This document shows positions 1 to 8,116 of a stretch of 61,053 nt of DNA, one piece after another; positions within the stretch are counted from its first letter, which is position 1; each line of letters begins with the position of its first letter. Location: contig JBCBGC010000032.1 of NCBI GenBank assembly GCA_038527215.1, positions 1-61,053 on the forward strand, given 5' to 3'. This DNA comes from JAWPMV01 sp038527215. GTDB lineage: Bacteria > Bacteroidota > Bacteroidia > J057. The position numbers and the translations under genes were made by a program. Below the pieces are notes generated by a model. The model had not been told where the DNA came from. It worked only from the letters and a program-made list of their open reading frames with translations, and did no database searches.

Positions 1-1183
1 TGACGATAAATTGCCGAGGGGTGGTGCCGGTGTACTTTTTAAAGGCGCGGTTGAAGGTGGTTTTGGAATTAAAGCCGCAGTCCAGGGCGATGCCCAGGAG
101 GGTGTTCAGGTGGTGGGCCCCTTGCTGGAGTTGGGTGATGACGGCTTCCGCCCGCTTTTGGTTGACGAAGTCATTGAAGTTCATGCCAAAGGCCTGGTTG
201 ATAGCTTTGGAAATGATGTTGCGGTTGGTCTCCAACTGACTGGCCAGGTCGGTGAGGGTGAGGTCGGGCTTTTTGTACACTTCCTCTGCCTCAAATAAAT
301 GGCTGATTTTTTCCTTCCAGCTATCCAGAACTTCGGTGCTCGCTGGTTCCGGGACTGGGGAAGGGTCGGGCGCTGGGCTTGCCTGCTGCGCAAGTGGAGC
401 AAAGCTGCCCAAAAGCTGAGGCCGCAAGCTAATCGTAGCCCGAATGGTCTGGGCAAACCCATTAATCGAAATATAGACGAGTAAAATGGAAAAGCAGAGG
501 TAGTACCAGTATTTGCTGCCGAAAGCGCCCCACTCCGGATTGAGGATAAAGAAGAGCACCCGCAGCACCAGGATGAGCCCAAAGGCCATGGTAAAATGCT
601 TGATCCAGCTAAAGGCGATTTCGTCTGCATAACTCACTTCCTGCAAACTCAAGGCCCGGTAGCGGAAGTAGGCACGCAGGCTCATCACCAAATAGGCCAG
701 CATGGAGATCAGCCCGGCCATTTGGTACCAGAAAGCCAGATCTTTGTCGCGTCCATCGGCATAGAAGTAAAATTCATCCAGGATGAATTTGTCGGTGATA
801 AAGACCACCAGGCTATAAACCGCATAGAGTAGGGCGGGCACAAAGTGTAACAGGTCTGGTTTACGCAGGCTCAGCTTACGGTCGAGCAGGCTTTTGACAT
901 AGAAATAAAAGACCGGACCGATCAAAAAGAGCTGTTGGAAGGGCACGAAAAACATGAACTCATGATAGCCCAGCTTGTCGGAGTACCAGCCCGCATAGCC
1001 CAGCATAAACGGACAGAGGTACAGCCCGCCCAGGAAGATAAAGGCCGACAACCACAAACTGGCTTGATTTTGCTCACTGAGGCCTTTTTTCAGCAACAAA
1101 GCCGAAAAGATGATGGCATGCACGAAGGCGATCAGTAAGACCGAACTTTTCTCGTTAAAACTGAAGTGAGGCAGAAAATCCAA
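1..1183 (-). CDS. Membrane-anchored AraC-family transcriptional regulator (C-terminus cut by window edge)
   Basis: The minus strand is open from 1183 to the window edge, about 394 codons. The first ~260 residues form about seven hydrophobic segments (for example FMFFVPFQQLFLIGPVFYFY). A Pro/Ala-rich linker follows, then an AraC helix-turn-helix from about residue 300; the second HTH helix contains GFNSKTTFNRAFKKYTG and the frame is still open at PRQFIV. This layout, an integral-membrane sensor fused to AraC, is common in Bacteroidota; the signal is unknown. The start is uncertain: an in-frame ATG is followed at once by TAA, so TTG at 1183 is the first usable start. It is a lone gene, divergent from the DUF1961-like gene. 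Confidence 0.85.
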   Translation of the reverse strand, partial: MDFLPHFSFNEKSSVLLIAFVHAIIFSALLLKKGLSEQNQASLWLSAFIFLGGLYLCPFMLGYAGWYSDKLGYHEFMFFVPFQQLFLIGPVFYFYVKSLLDRKLSLRKPDLLHFVPALLYAVYSLVVFITDKFILDEFYFYADGRDKDLAFWYQMAGLISMLAYLVMSLRAYFRYRALSLQEVSYADEIAFSWIKHFTMAFGLILVLRVLFFILNPEWGAFGSKYWYYLCFSILLVYISINGFAQTIRATISLRPQLLGSFAPLAQQASPAPDPSPVPEPASTEVLDSWKEKISHLFEAEEVYKKPDLTLTDLASQLETNRNIISKAINQAFGMNFNDFVNQKRAEAVITQLQQGAHHLNTLLGIALDCGFNSKTTFNRAFKKYTGTTPRQFIV

Positions 1184-1461
1184 GGCTGTTTCCGGGGGTT
1201 ACATCTGAAAGTTTGGATGAAGTTCGGGAATTTTTGGGAGGGGTGCCAAAAGCGCCGGGCAGGGCCGATTGCTATTTACGGTTGGGTGCTTTTTCTTTCT
1301 CAGATGATCCAGATACAGGCGACATATTCTTTTTAGCGTCTCTGAAAGATCAGATATCCTGAAAGCGGCCCTGAGAAGAGCCAACCTGGATGATTACAGA
1401 CATATTAATAGACTTTTTTTGGGGTTAAAATGTCTAGTATAAGGCTCAAAAGGATGCACTT

Positions 1462-2265
1462 ATGAAAGCTTCATTTCTCAGCTTACTCCTCACATGTCTC
1501 ATGCTGTGCTGGCTTACGAGTTGCCAGAATCGCAGCAAAACCAATGCAGCCTGGGCAAAAACAGATAAACTATTCGAATTTAAGGGCCATGAAGACTGGA
1601 CCGCCTCCTGGATGTTGGATGGGCTACGGTCAAAGGTCATTTCCAGTGAAAAAGGCATGGAACTAATCGCGGGTCCTGAACCGAAAAATGATACCTGCCA
1701 CACCGTACTTTGGACCCAACAAAGTTTTGCGGGGAATATCTGTATTGAATATGACTACACCCGCACAGATACCACCACCCGCTATGTCAACATCCTATAC
1801 TTTCTGGCTACCGGTGAAGGCTCTGCTGAATATCCTACAGATATCGCCCGATGGAATGAGAAAAGGATCGTGCCCCATATGCGGACCTATTTTCGGCACA
1901 TGAATACTTACCATATCAGTTATGCTGCGATTACCGAACAGGGAGCCAGAGACTACATACGTTTGCGTAGATATGATCCCAGCCAGGAGCGATTAAAGGG
2001 GACGGATATACCGGAAGATTATTTCCAGACCGGATTATTCAAGCCGGAGGTTACCTATCATATCGAGGTGTGTAAATATGGGGATCAACTTGAGATGCAC
2101 ATCCAAAACAAAGGAAATGCGTCAGATGTCCTGGTTTGCCAGTGGGATATTACCGGCTATCCTCCTTGTACCTCTGGCCGAATAGGGTTTAGACATATGT
2201 ATACCCGCAGTGCCAGATATAAGGATATCAAAGTCTGGCGGTTGGAGGCAAAAGCCGGTGGCTAA
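1462..2265 (+). CDS. DUF1961 (YesU-like) lipoprotein
   Basis: The 267-residue product starts with a lipoprotein signal (lipobox LTSC, Cys about 21), so it is probably anchored in the envelope. The body resembles the DUF1961/YesU family, a concanavalin-like beta-sandwich; recognisable blocks are TVLWTQQSF, IEYDYTRTD and VNILYFLATGEG. YesU of Bacillus lies in a rhamnogalacturonan degradation cluster, so a carbohydrate-related role is possible, but no activity is established and no polysaccharide lyase adjoins it here. The gene overlaps the stop of the convergent minus-strand gene by 4 bp. Family assignment is by eye. Confidence 0.7.
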   Translation: MKASFLSLLLTCLMLCWLTSCQNRSKTNAAWAKTDKLFEFKGHEDWTASWMLDGLRSKVISSEKGMELIAGPEPKNDTCHTVLWTQQSFAGNICIEYDYTRTDTTTRYVNILYFLATGEGSAEYPTDIARWNEKRIVPHMRTYFRHMNTYHISYAAITEQGARDYIRLRRYDPSQERLKGTDIPEDYFQTGLFKPEVTYHIEVCKYGDQLEMHIQNKGNASDVLVCQWDITGYPPCTSGRIGFRHMYTRSARYKDIKVWRLEAKAGG

Positions 2266-2714
2266 GGTTTTTTCTCAAAAACAAACTTCCGGCTCTCGCT
2301 TTTATATCCCGTCCCCTCGTATTCAAAGTCAAAAAATAAGTCAAAGGAAATTACTTCTGCCTCTCCCTGCTTCTCTATCCTGAGGGCTTTGAGATCGACC
2401 GGATTGTGGACAGATTGGAAGTATATAGTACTGGGTTCCAGTCCATCCTCTTCGGAGAAATGGTAGCCATCGGAAAAGACGCTTTGCTCCATCCGTGGAC
2501 TGGAAAAACCAAGGAACTGAAAAGCTGGGCTTACTTCCTCGCCCTCCAGCATAAAAGGTTCAAACTTAACGACCAGTTCTATTTCCGCATCTTGTTCATC
2601 GGTTTCTTGGGTGAATTCGTAATAGACCTCGCTAATTTTTAGGTTGTCAAAAGGGAATTCTTTATTCATGGGAAAAGGGATCATGAGCAGTAGGAAGGCA
2701 AACAGCTTATGCAT
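2262..2714 (-). CDS. Small secreted protein of unknown function
   Basis: About 150 residues are read from ATG at 2714, which gives a short hydrophobic leader (MHKLFAFLLLMIPFPM). An upstream in-frame TTG at 2810 would overlap the previous gene's stop and add a charged 32-residue extension, so the ATG is preferred. The mature part is acidic and beta-rich in appearance (YYEFTQETDEQDAEIELVVKF), without a motif I recognise. It lies just downstream of the SUMF1-like gene on the same strand and may be co-transcribed. Confidence 0.6.
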   Translation of the reverse strand: MHKLFAFLLLMIPFPMNKEFPFDNLKISEVYYEFTQETDEQDAEIELVVKFEPFMLEGEEVSPAFQFLGFSSPRMEQSVFSDGYHFSEEDGLEPSTIYFQSVHNPVDLKALRIEKQGEAEVISFDLFFDFEYEGTGYKSESRKFVFEKKP

Positions 2715-2806
2715 GATGATTATCAGATTAATGTCGGCAAAGGGTGTGCCTATTTGTTGTTTTATTGCGGGACGCTTATGTTCCCTTTCGATAAGGGCTT
2801 TGCTAT

Positions 2807-3499
2807 TCAACTACCCAAATTAACCGCGATCCGAAATCCCAGGTCGTCTATCCTAAATGAAGTGGGATGACTTCTTCTACGGGTGGTGGCCATGACACTT
2901 CTGGCTTCGTCGCACCATCCCCCACCGCGGAACACCCGATAGCTTCCGTAGACCGTTTCGTCATAAACATCTGAGCACCATTCCCACACATTGCCGAGCA
3001 TGTCATGGAGGCCCCATGGATTGGCTTGTTTCTGCCCTACGGCTTGGGGTTTTCCCTGAGCGTTTTCTTTGAACCAGGCAATGTCTGCCAAGGCCCCATA
3101 GCGAATGTCCCGAGTCCCGGCCTGGCAAGCATATTGCCATTCCGCTTCGCTGGGCAAGCGAATCCCTTGGGCCTTGGGTGTCAAGCTGATCTGCTGGGTC
3201 CTTGGATCGCGGGTATAGCAGGGCTCTATGCTTAAAGCCTCCGAAAGGCTATTGCAAAAGTGCACGGCTTCCATCCAGGATACGCTTTCCACGGGTAAAC
3301 GATCCCCCTGAAAGGTGGAAGGGTTCTCGCCCACCACGGCTTGATATAGGGCCTGGGTAACCGGAAACTTAGCGAGTTGGAAAGCCGCTACATCCACCGA
3401 CCAGGCTTTTTGGATTCGGTCGTCTCTCATATCCACCCTGCCTGCCGGGATGCTTACCCAAAGCGCTTCCAGGTCTGTTTCGGATATGTTGGGACTCAT
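2807..3499 (-). CDS. SUMF1/formylglycine-generating-enzyme fold protein, probably not catalytic
   Basis: The 230-residue protein has the FGE-sulfatase (SUMF1) fold: FPVTQALYQAVVG, LPVESVSWMEAVHFCN, RLPSEAEWQYACQAG, GLHDMLGNVWEWC and a final GFRIAV. It lacks a signal peptide, so it should be cytoplasmic. Catalytic FGEs carry two Cys near the C-terminus; here only the Cys of RGGGWC is present, the second is absent and the usual GFRC is GFRIA. Non-catalytic SUMF1 domains serve as binding or scaffold modules or as parts of other enzymes, so activation of the sulfatase at 29683 should not be assumed. Confidence 0.85.
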   Translation of the reverse strand: MSPNISETDLEALWVSIPAGRVDMRDDRIQKAWSVDVAAFQLAKFPVTQALYQAVVGENPSTFQGDRLPVESVSWMEAVHFCNSLSEALSIEPCYTRDPRTQQISLTPKAQGIRLPSEAEWQYACQAGTRDIRYGALADIAWFKENAQGKPQAVGQKQANPWGLHDMLGNVWEWCSDVYDETVYGSYRVFRGGGWCDEARSVMATTRRRSHPTSFRIDDLGFRIAVNLGS

Positions 3500-3608
3500 G
3501 GTTTGTGGGGTGTGAGGCGATGGGGAATAGCTAAAGCAAATAGTACGTATGTCTACGGCTGGGTGTTTTTTATCCTTAGTCAGAAATTGCTCTTTTGCCT
3601 TATATTAA

Positions 3609-3717
3609 GAGCTTGTTTGGAAATTTCCCTTTGGAACCTGAATTCACCTTTTCCCTCAAAATAGCTTGCGATTCTAAAGGGAAACGCTCTTCAGAACCCC
3701 AAAATCCGAACAAGCGC
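3609..3717. repeat. MITE-like imperfect palindrome
   Basis: The outer arms GCTTGTTTGGA (3611-3621) and TCCGAACAAGC (3705-3715) pair with one mismatch. Inside them TTTCCCTTT (3624-3632) pairs with AAAGGGAAA (3676-3684). The ~108-bp fold-back ends exactly at the stop codon of the lytic transglycosylase gene. No second full copy was found in the window. Confidence 0.5.
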
Positions 3718-4505
3718 TAAATTTTTAACACCCACGCATTCCCTTCACGGACCAAGCCATCTGCTTTTTTGAGTTCAGCATAAATTCGCTCAATGTATCC
3801 CACGTATAATTCCGTTTGTCGATTGATGGGGATACGGTCTAAGGCGCGGTTGGTTTTGTCTTTCACCACGGCTCCCCGGCCCGCATTATAAGCTGCCAAG
3901 GCATAGATGCGACTGCCATAAGAACCATGCCCTCTCCGGCGAAAATATTGATAGTCATTCGATAATTGGGTGATCCCAGAATGCAAATTCCAGGAGGGAT
4001 CAAAGCGGGCATCCTGGGCATACAGTTGGGCGGGCTCTTCTTGATATTGCAAACGGATGGAATCCAGTTCTTTGGTATACGCAGCGGCCCACTCCACATC
4101 TTTTTTGCCCCGATAAATTCGTTCACCAGATGAATTTCGTTTTTGGCGACGGGATTGGGAAAAGTGTTGATAGGCTTCAGAGATAAAGGAGCCTTTTCTG
4201 GGCATGAGTTGCATAAGCCCTACCGCCCCGGCCGTGGAAATAAAATGCACATCGAAATGAGATTCTTTGATGATGACTGCCTTAACAAGCATCCAATCCA
4301 GGGAAGCTGCCTGGGTGAGATTTTTGATTTCCTCGTCATATTGGTTGTAGGAAAGAAAGGCGTCTACTTCCTTACTTGAATCTTGTTCAGCTATCCGGGA
4401 TGAAGGAGGAGACTCCGCGGTGGAGGGGGAATGAGGTTCCTGGCAACTGCTGGTCGCCAGGAGCCCGACTAAGGTGATCAGGAGAAGGGGTAAGAGGTGT
4501 TTCAT
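3717..4505 (-). CDS. Lipoprotein lytic murein transglycosylase (SLT domain)
   Basis: The 262-residue lipoprotein (lipobox TSSC) has the Slt70/MltC-type goose-lysozyme-like domain. The catalytic Glu is in IIKESHFD (about residue 81), followed by STAGAVGLMQLMP and later LAAYNAGRGAV. It should cleave the MurNAc-GlcNAc bond of peptidoglycan in the periplasm. Between LMQLMP and NAGRG there are about 100 residues against roughly 50 in simple SLT domains: a basic insert (SRRQKRNSSGERIYRG) that may form an extra subdomain. Its start is 10 bp from the stop of the upstream gene, so the two are likely co-transcribed. Confidence 0.92.
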   Translation of the reverse strand: MKHLLPLLLITLVGLLATSSCQEPHSPSTAESPPSSRIAEQDSSKEVDAFLSYNQYDEEIKNLTQAASLDWMLVKAVIIKESHFDVHFISTAGAVGLMQLMPRKGSFISEAYQHFSQSRRQKRNSSGERIYRGKKDVEWAAAYTKELDSIRLQYQEEPAQLYAQDARFDPSWNLHSGITQLSNDYQYFRRRGHGSYGSRIYALAAYNAGRGAVVKDKTNRALDRIPINRQTELYVGYIERIYAELKKADGLVREGNAWVLKI

Positions 4506-4515
4506 AAAGAGCGGG

Positions 4516-5190
4516 CTATTCTATGCGAATTCGATAATTTATTTCATTTTCCTGGAAGTAATAGCTTGGCTGATGCCTGACCAGCCGATAATTTTTTAGC
4601 CGCTCTTTTTTGATATGTTCTATAGCGACATGGTTTTGGTCAAATACTTTGAGCCCAGGGAAAAATCCACCTGGCCCAAAACCTTCTTCCCATATACCAT
4701 TGGCATTATTATTAAGAATCAATTCTGAAGCTGCAGCATCCCAGGAGAAGTTTATTTCGAAGGATCGATCAATAGAGGCCCGGGGGGTAGAAAAGAAAAT
4801 CTTCCTATCGATTTCGAAATCTGATGGGCGCAGGCGTAAAATCCACAGGTATTTTAATTGGCATTTATACCACGCTGACCAACCGATCAGGGCATAAATG
4901 GAGTCAGTTAATTGATAGATGTCAATAATTTGCGGGGTAGTTAGGGCTACCAGGGGATTATCTTCAGTTAAAACATCCTGATAAGGAAGGCTTTTGTATG
5001 TTTTTTGAAGCCCGTGGACGATAATTTGAGAGCTGTCGTTCCAGAAGGCTGATTCAAGATGTGAGGTGTCAGCATAATTAACCACTCTTACGACCGAATC
5101 CATACTAGATACACTGGTCGCACTGACCTGACTAAAAATTGGAAGCGAAGTAAGGTGGAGTAAAAGGGAAATCAGGAATAATGGTTTCAT
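4516..5190 (-). CDS. Secreted protein of unknown function
   Basis: The 224-residue product has a clear Sec signal (MKPLFLISLLLHLTSLPIFS, cleavage probably after FSQ). I recognise no family. It has no lipobox Cys and no T9SS sorting tail. The protein is rich in aromatic residues and predicted beta-strands (IYALIGWSAWYKCQLKYLW). It lies 10 bp upstream of the lytic transglycosylase gene and is probably its operon partner, which suggests an envelope role. Confidence 0.65.
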   Translation of the reverse strand: MKPLFLISLLLHLTSLPIFSQVSATSVSSMDSVVRVVNYADTSHLESAFWNDSSQIIVHGLQKTYKSLPYQDVLTEDNPLVALTTPQIIDIYQLTDSIYALIGWSAWYKCQLKYLWILRLRPSDFEIDRKIFFSTPRASIDRSFEINFSWDAAASELILNNNANGIWEEGFGPGGFFPGLKVFDQNHVAIEHIKKERLKNYRLVRHQPSYYFQENEINYRIRIE

Positions 5191-5501
5191 GGTGAAGTGG
5201 TTTAATGAATGTGCTTCTCTAATTTCGCATTTATTTTTTGTCTAAAGGCGGGTGATTTTTTATGGTGTTAAGTTCGGTTTGCTCTTTTAGCAGTGCAGGC
5301 GTAAGGGCACCTGCTGAACACTGCTTAAGCAAAATGTGGTTGTTAGGTACCAGTTCCCAAAAACCCCTCCAGTATCACTCGCCGTCAAGCGCTGTTGCTG
5401 CAATTCCGAAGATTCCTTCAGCAACACCAGCCCGATATCTGAATATTCCAGAAATTCTCCGCCTAAGTTACCGAAGCGGGGTCTTCTCTGCTACAGCCAG
5501 T
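5191..5501. other. Gene-poor stretch with a hairpin and a possible gene remnant
   Basis: The 311 bp hold no convincing gene. A hairpin is visible at 5289-5325: outer arms AGCAGTG/CACTGCT and inner arms GCAGG/CCTGC. On the minus strand about 64 codons (roughly 5470 down to 5290) read like protein (FGNLGGEFLEYSDIGL, then ASDTGGVFGNWYL) but lack an ATG. This could be the decayed end of a gene. Confidence 0.35.
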
Positions 5502-6173
5502 TCACTTCTTTTGCAACAGCACTTTTTCCGTGATCTGCCTCCCTTGCTGGATCACGTGGATCAGATACACGCCCTCCGGGTTATTCGAAATATCGATGCG
5601 CATTTCTCCCCGCCCCATGGTAGCTGAAAAGTTGGCCTTTTGTCCCAGCATATTTTGTACAAAAAGCTGGTCCGGGTCTCTTGGCATTTCCAGGTGGATG
5701 AGTCCGGTGCTGGGATTCGGATAAAAGACCAGCCTTTGTTCTAAGCGCGGCTGATTGGAAGTGCTAACCTCATCGTCATGGATGATCAGGACAAAATGCG
5801 TTTGGCCCGAAAGATTGACGGTGTCTACGGTGCTATCAAAAAACTTTTTCAAGTCAAAATGTAATTCCTCTGCCCCTTCAACTAAGGTGTCTTGTAGAAT
5901 GATGATGCCGAAGTTGATCAAGGTATCCCGAGCGGAAATGATTTCGCCCACGATATCAATGTAGTCCAGGGTATGGTCCACCGTACTGTTGACAAAGTCT
6001 TTGGAGAAAGCAAAAAAGGCCAGGGAATCGGGATTCTCTACCCTGATCCCTACCTGGATGAGGGAATCTCCTTCAGTGGCGATCATGAGGGTATCCACTA
6101 AACTTACGGTGGGTTGGGCAAAAATAGGCAGGCTGCTGAGAGAAAGGAACAGGAAGAGGATGGGTGTGCGCAT
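5502..6173 (-). CDS. Type IX secretion system cargo protein with C-terminal sorting domain
   Basis: The protein is about 223 residues when read from ATG at 6173, directly before a signal peptide (MRTPILFLFLSLSSLPIFAQ); a start 9 codons upstream is possible. The middle resembles a Calx-beta-like strand module (EGDSLIQVGIRVENPDS, DTLVEGAEELHFDL, FVLIIHDDEV). The last ~75 residues are a type A sorting domain: LVFYPNPSTGLIHLEM, VQNMLGQK, NNPEGVYLIHV and a basic tail VLLQKK. It should be exported by Sec and then moved across the outer membrane by T9SS, a Bacteroidota-specific route. Function after secretion is unknown; it is short and without an enzyme domain, so an adhesin or surface-layer role is a guess. 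Confidence 0.85.
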   Translation of the reverse strand: MRTPILFLFLSLSSLPIFAQPTVSLVDTLMIATEGDSLIQVGIRVENPDSLAFFAFSKDFVNSTVDHTLDYIDIVGEIISARDTLINFGIIILQDTLVEGAEELHFDLKKFFDSTVDTVNLSGQTHFVLIIHDDEVSTSNQPRLEQRLVFYPNPSTGLIHLEMPRDPDQLFVQNMLGQKANFSATMGRGEMRIDISNNPEGVYLIHVIQQGRQITEKVLLQKK

Positions 6174-6339
6174 GGTATAGGTGATTGGTGTGGCTAGCAA
6201 GTTTCACAAGCTTCCTCTGATAATCAAGGCCGAAATAAATTCCTGATGGGTAATGGGCTCCCAAGAGTTGAGGTGTAAAGAAAGGAGTGGCCAACTTTTG
6301 TTCAAAGCTGAGACGATGCTTCGGCAGGGGCGGGGCCGG

Positions 6340-6789
6340 TCAGATAAAATCTGCTTTGGTTAATCCATTCTCTTCCCAAAGCACCTCATACAATTCAAAT
6401 GTTTCTCCGATGGCTACATACCGTCTGATTTCTGGTTCAATTTCATCTTGAAGATTGAGGGCTAGCAGACAATGAACCAATCCGATAGAGGCAAATTCGC
6501 TTTCAGGCATAAGTTCTGCTGCCCTTCTGGCGTAGGGGATTGAATCCTGCGGGCGCTTTAGATTTACCAATAAAATCATGGCCAGCATACCCACGGTTTC
6601 CCCGGTTTCTCCAAATTGGTCTATTGCTTTTTGAAAATATCTGGCGGCATGTTCATATTCCCCTTGCTCCTTCGAGGCAAATGCGGCATCAATGATGGCT
6701 TTGTGTTCTCTGGTCATGCTGATCAATAAATCACTGCGGTCGTCCTGAGAGCCGCTACGTAATATTTCTTCAATATTTTCTTTGTCCAA
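6340..6789 (-). CDS. TPR-repeat protein
   Basis: The 149 residues contain about two to three tetratricopeptide-like helical pairs: DAAFASKEQGEYEHAARYFQ, then TVGMLAMILLVNLKRPQDSI and YARRAAELMPESEFASIGLV. The protein is acidic and lacks a signal peptide. TPR modules bind other proteins; the partner is unknown. The longest frame starts at TTG (6789); an in-frame ATG at 6717 (MTREHKAI) would keep all TPR units and is a good alternative. Confidence 0.65.
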   Translation of the reverse strand: MDKENIEEILRSGSQDDRSDLLISMTREHKAIIDAAFASKEQGEYEHAARYFQKAIDQFGETGETVGMLAMILLVNLKRPQDSIPYARRAAELMPESEFASIGLVHCLLALNLQDEIEPEIRRYVAIGETFELYEVLWEENGLTKADFI

Positions 6790-6986
6790 TTTCTAGCTGC
6801 TTTCCCTATCATACGCTTGTGAAAGGAAAATGGATGAGGCTAAAAAAATTGAAGTTTTTTAGTGCCTTACCTATCCTTAGGAATCGACCTTCAACGGCGG
6901 TTTATTTAATGATTTCCACCTGACTCTTTTCGCTTTAAGAAAGCAGGGCAAAAAAAGACAGTTGCCATGGCTAGTTCGTAATCCGA

Positions 6987-7376
6987 TCAATGCCCAAATC
7001 TTTCCCGATAGGCTTTCACATACGCAGGAAATGCTTCCTCATAAAATGAGGCTTCAATCCCTGAAATCGAAAGCTCATAGCCTTCTCCCTTCATCCCAGC
7101 AAGGGTCTTCCCGCCCGCTCCCTGGATTTCTACGCCATCCTCCCGCACCACCTGCAAGGCAGAGATGTCCTGCGTGTCAATTAATTCCACTTCTGCATCC
7201 TCTGCGTTAAGGGCAATCTGATGTGCCGAACAGTAATCTTTAAAGAAATGGTAAGGGGATTCAATGCCCTCAAATTCAATCATTCCGAAAACCACCCCCA
7301 TGGGAACATCTGCTTTTTCAAGTTGGGTAGTCCCAATTTTTTTTGAGTCAAGGTAGAGGGAATATTGGGTATTCAT
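6987..7376 (-). CDS. Small conserved-type protein of unknown function
   Basis: The 129-residue, soluble, acidic protein starts at ATG 7376 (MNTQYSLYLDSKKIGTTQLE). It contains VVFGMIEFEGIESPY and a C-terminal IEASFYEEAFPAYVKAYRERF. I cannot name a family with confidence. No signal or membrane segment is visible. It is a single gene with ~180 bp of apparently empty DNA on each side. Confidence 0.6.
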   Translation of the reverse strand: MNTQYSLYLDSKKIGTTQLEKADVPMGVVFGMIEFEGIESPYHFFKDYCSAHQIALNAEDAEVELIDTQDISALQVVREDGVEIQGAGGKTLAGMKGEGYELSISGIEASFYEEAFPAYVKAYRERFGH

Positions 7377-7556
7377 GATTGGTTTTTCGTTTATCCGTCC
7401 TCACCATTTGGTAATTGCTTTCAGCGTTTTCCAATTCATGTCGCTATAAGGTGATGCACTTTAAGCAGGAGCGGTCGATTTTCCCGAAAGAAAAATCACT
7501 GGCATCATGTACTGGACCCTAAGAAAGGTCATATCATTCGGGGAAAACAAGGTTCG

Positions 7557-8000
7557 CTAAACCACAATATACTCCATGCCAGCCAGTTTTTCCCGATAGG
7601 CTGCTTCCAGGGTGTTGGCAAAGGCTGCTTTATCTGCGCGTAAGGCGGCCATGCCCGGACCATTTTGCATGGCTGGATTCGCTTCTCTTAGATACTGATC
7701 GCTCCAGTTGGCCAGTTCCACCAGGATGGGGGTTAACGCCAGGCCTTTATCCGTCAGCAGATACAAATTGGTCTTTTTGTTGTCCGGGCGTTTGGCCTTG
7801 AAGACCAGGTGGGACTCCTCCAGGAGTTTGAGCTTGGCTGAGAGAATGTTGCTGGCGATGGCCTCGGGGCTTTCCCGAAAATCCTTGAAGGTTTCCAGCC
7901 CATCCACCAGCATTTGCTTGACGATCACCAGGATCCACTTATCCCCCAGCACATCCAGGGCTGAAGTAAAGGGACAATCGCATCTAAATTTTGGTGGCAT
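7557..8000 (-). CDS. HxlR-family transcriptional regulator (first copy)
   Basis: The 147-residue winged-helix protein has the HxlR signature: CPFTSALDVLGDKWILVIVKQ, FKDFRESPEAIASNILSAKL, a wing KKTNLYLLTDKG and LVELANWSDQYL. HxlR/MarR-like proteins in this family respond to electrophiles, aldehydes or thiol stress; a Cys (CDCPF) lies at the usual N-terminal position. ATG at 8000 is preferred to a GTG two codons upstream. It is divergent from a SnoaL-like lipoprotein gene and the 116-bp gap carries three inverted repeats, so it most likely controls itself and that neighbour. A second HxlR/SnoaL pair lies at 34070-35044. Confidence 0.92.
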   Translation of the reverse strand: MPPKFRCDCPFTSALDVLGDKWILVIVKQMLVDGLETFKDFRESPEAIASNILSAKLKLLEESHLVFKAKRPDNKKTNLYLLTDKGLALTPILVELANWSDQYLREANPAMQNGPGMAALRADKAAFANTLEAAYREKLAGMEYIVV

Positions 8001-8015
8001 ACGCACTGTTTAGCA

Positions 8016-8023
8016 CAAATATA
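8016..8023 (-). promoter_or_regulatory. Candidate -7 box for the HxlR gene
   Basis: The plus-strand CAAATATA reads TATATTTG on the minus strand and matches the Bacteroidota TAnnTTTG box, 15 bp upstream of the HxlR ATG. No clear upstream TTG box accompanies it, so confidence is modest. The 11-bp inverted repeat at 8028-8054 would cover its upstream flank. Confidence 0.4.
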
Positions 8024-8027
8024 AGTT

Positions 8028-8054
8028 TCAAAATGAAATTAATTTTCATTTTGA
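8028..8054. promoter_or_regulatory. 11-bp inverted repeat, candidate operator in the first HxlR/SnoaL divergon
   Basis: TCAAAATGAAA (8028-8038) is the exact reverse complement of TTTCATTTTGA (8044-8054), with a 5-bp spacer. It lies between the HxlR start and the promoter of the divergent gene. The sequence differs from the TTGC-type palindromes beside it, so it may bind a second regulator. Confidence 0.5.
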
Positions 8055-8070
8055 GTTGCATTTTGCAACT
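8054..8070. promoter_or_regulatory. Candidate HxlR operator 1 (first divergon)
   Basis: AGTTGCATTTTGCAACT is a perfect 7+7 inverted repeat with a 3-bp centre. Its left arm contains the TTG of the putative -33 box of the SnoaL gene (8056-8058), so a bound regulator would cover the promoter. The form (G/C)TTGC-N5-GCAA(G/C) recurs at 34481-34495 and 34516-34532 beside the second HxlR gene. Confidence 0.65.
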
Positions 8071-8085
8071 AATATTGTATTTTTG
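8056..8085 (+). promoter_or_regulatory. Promoter of the first SnoaL-like gene
   Basis: TTG (8056-8058), a 19-bp spacer and TATTTTTG (8078-8085) match the Bacteroidota consensus TTG-N17-23-TAnnTTTG, 31 bp before the ATG at 8117. A GTTGCAAA half-site (8086-8093) follows at once and is the exact reverse complement of TTTGCAAC at 8062-8069. Operator-like elements therefore bracket the -7 box. Confidence 0.65.
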
Positions 8086-8116
8086 GTTGCAAATTGAAAG
8101 TAATAATTACATCAGC

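Noticed and set aside
2807..3499. Active formylglycine-generating enzyme
   Set aside because: The second of the two C-terminal Cys residues is missing, and GFRC is replaced by GFRIA.
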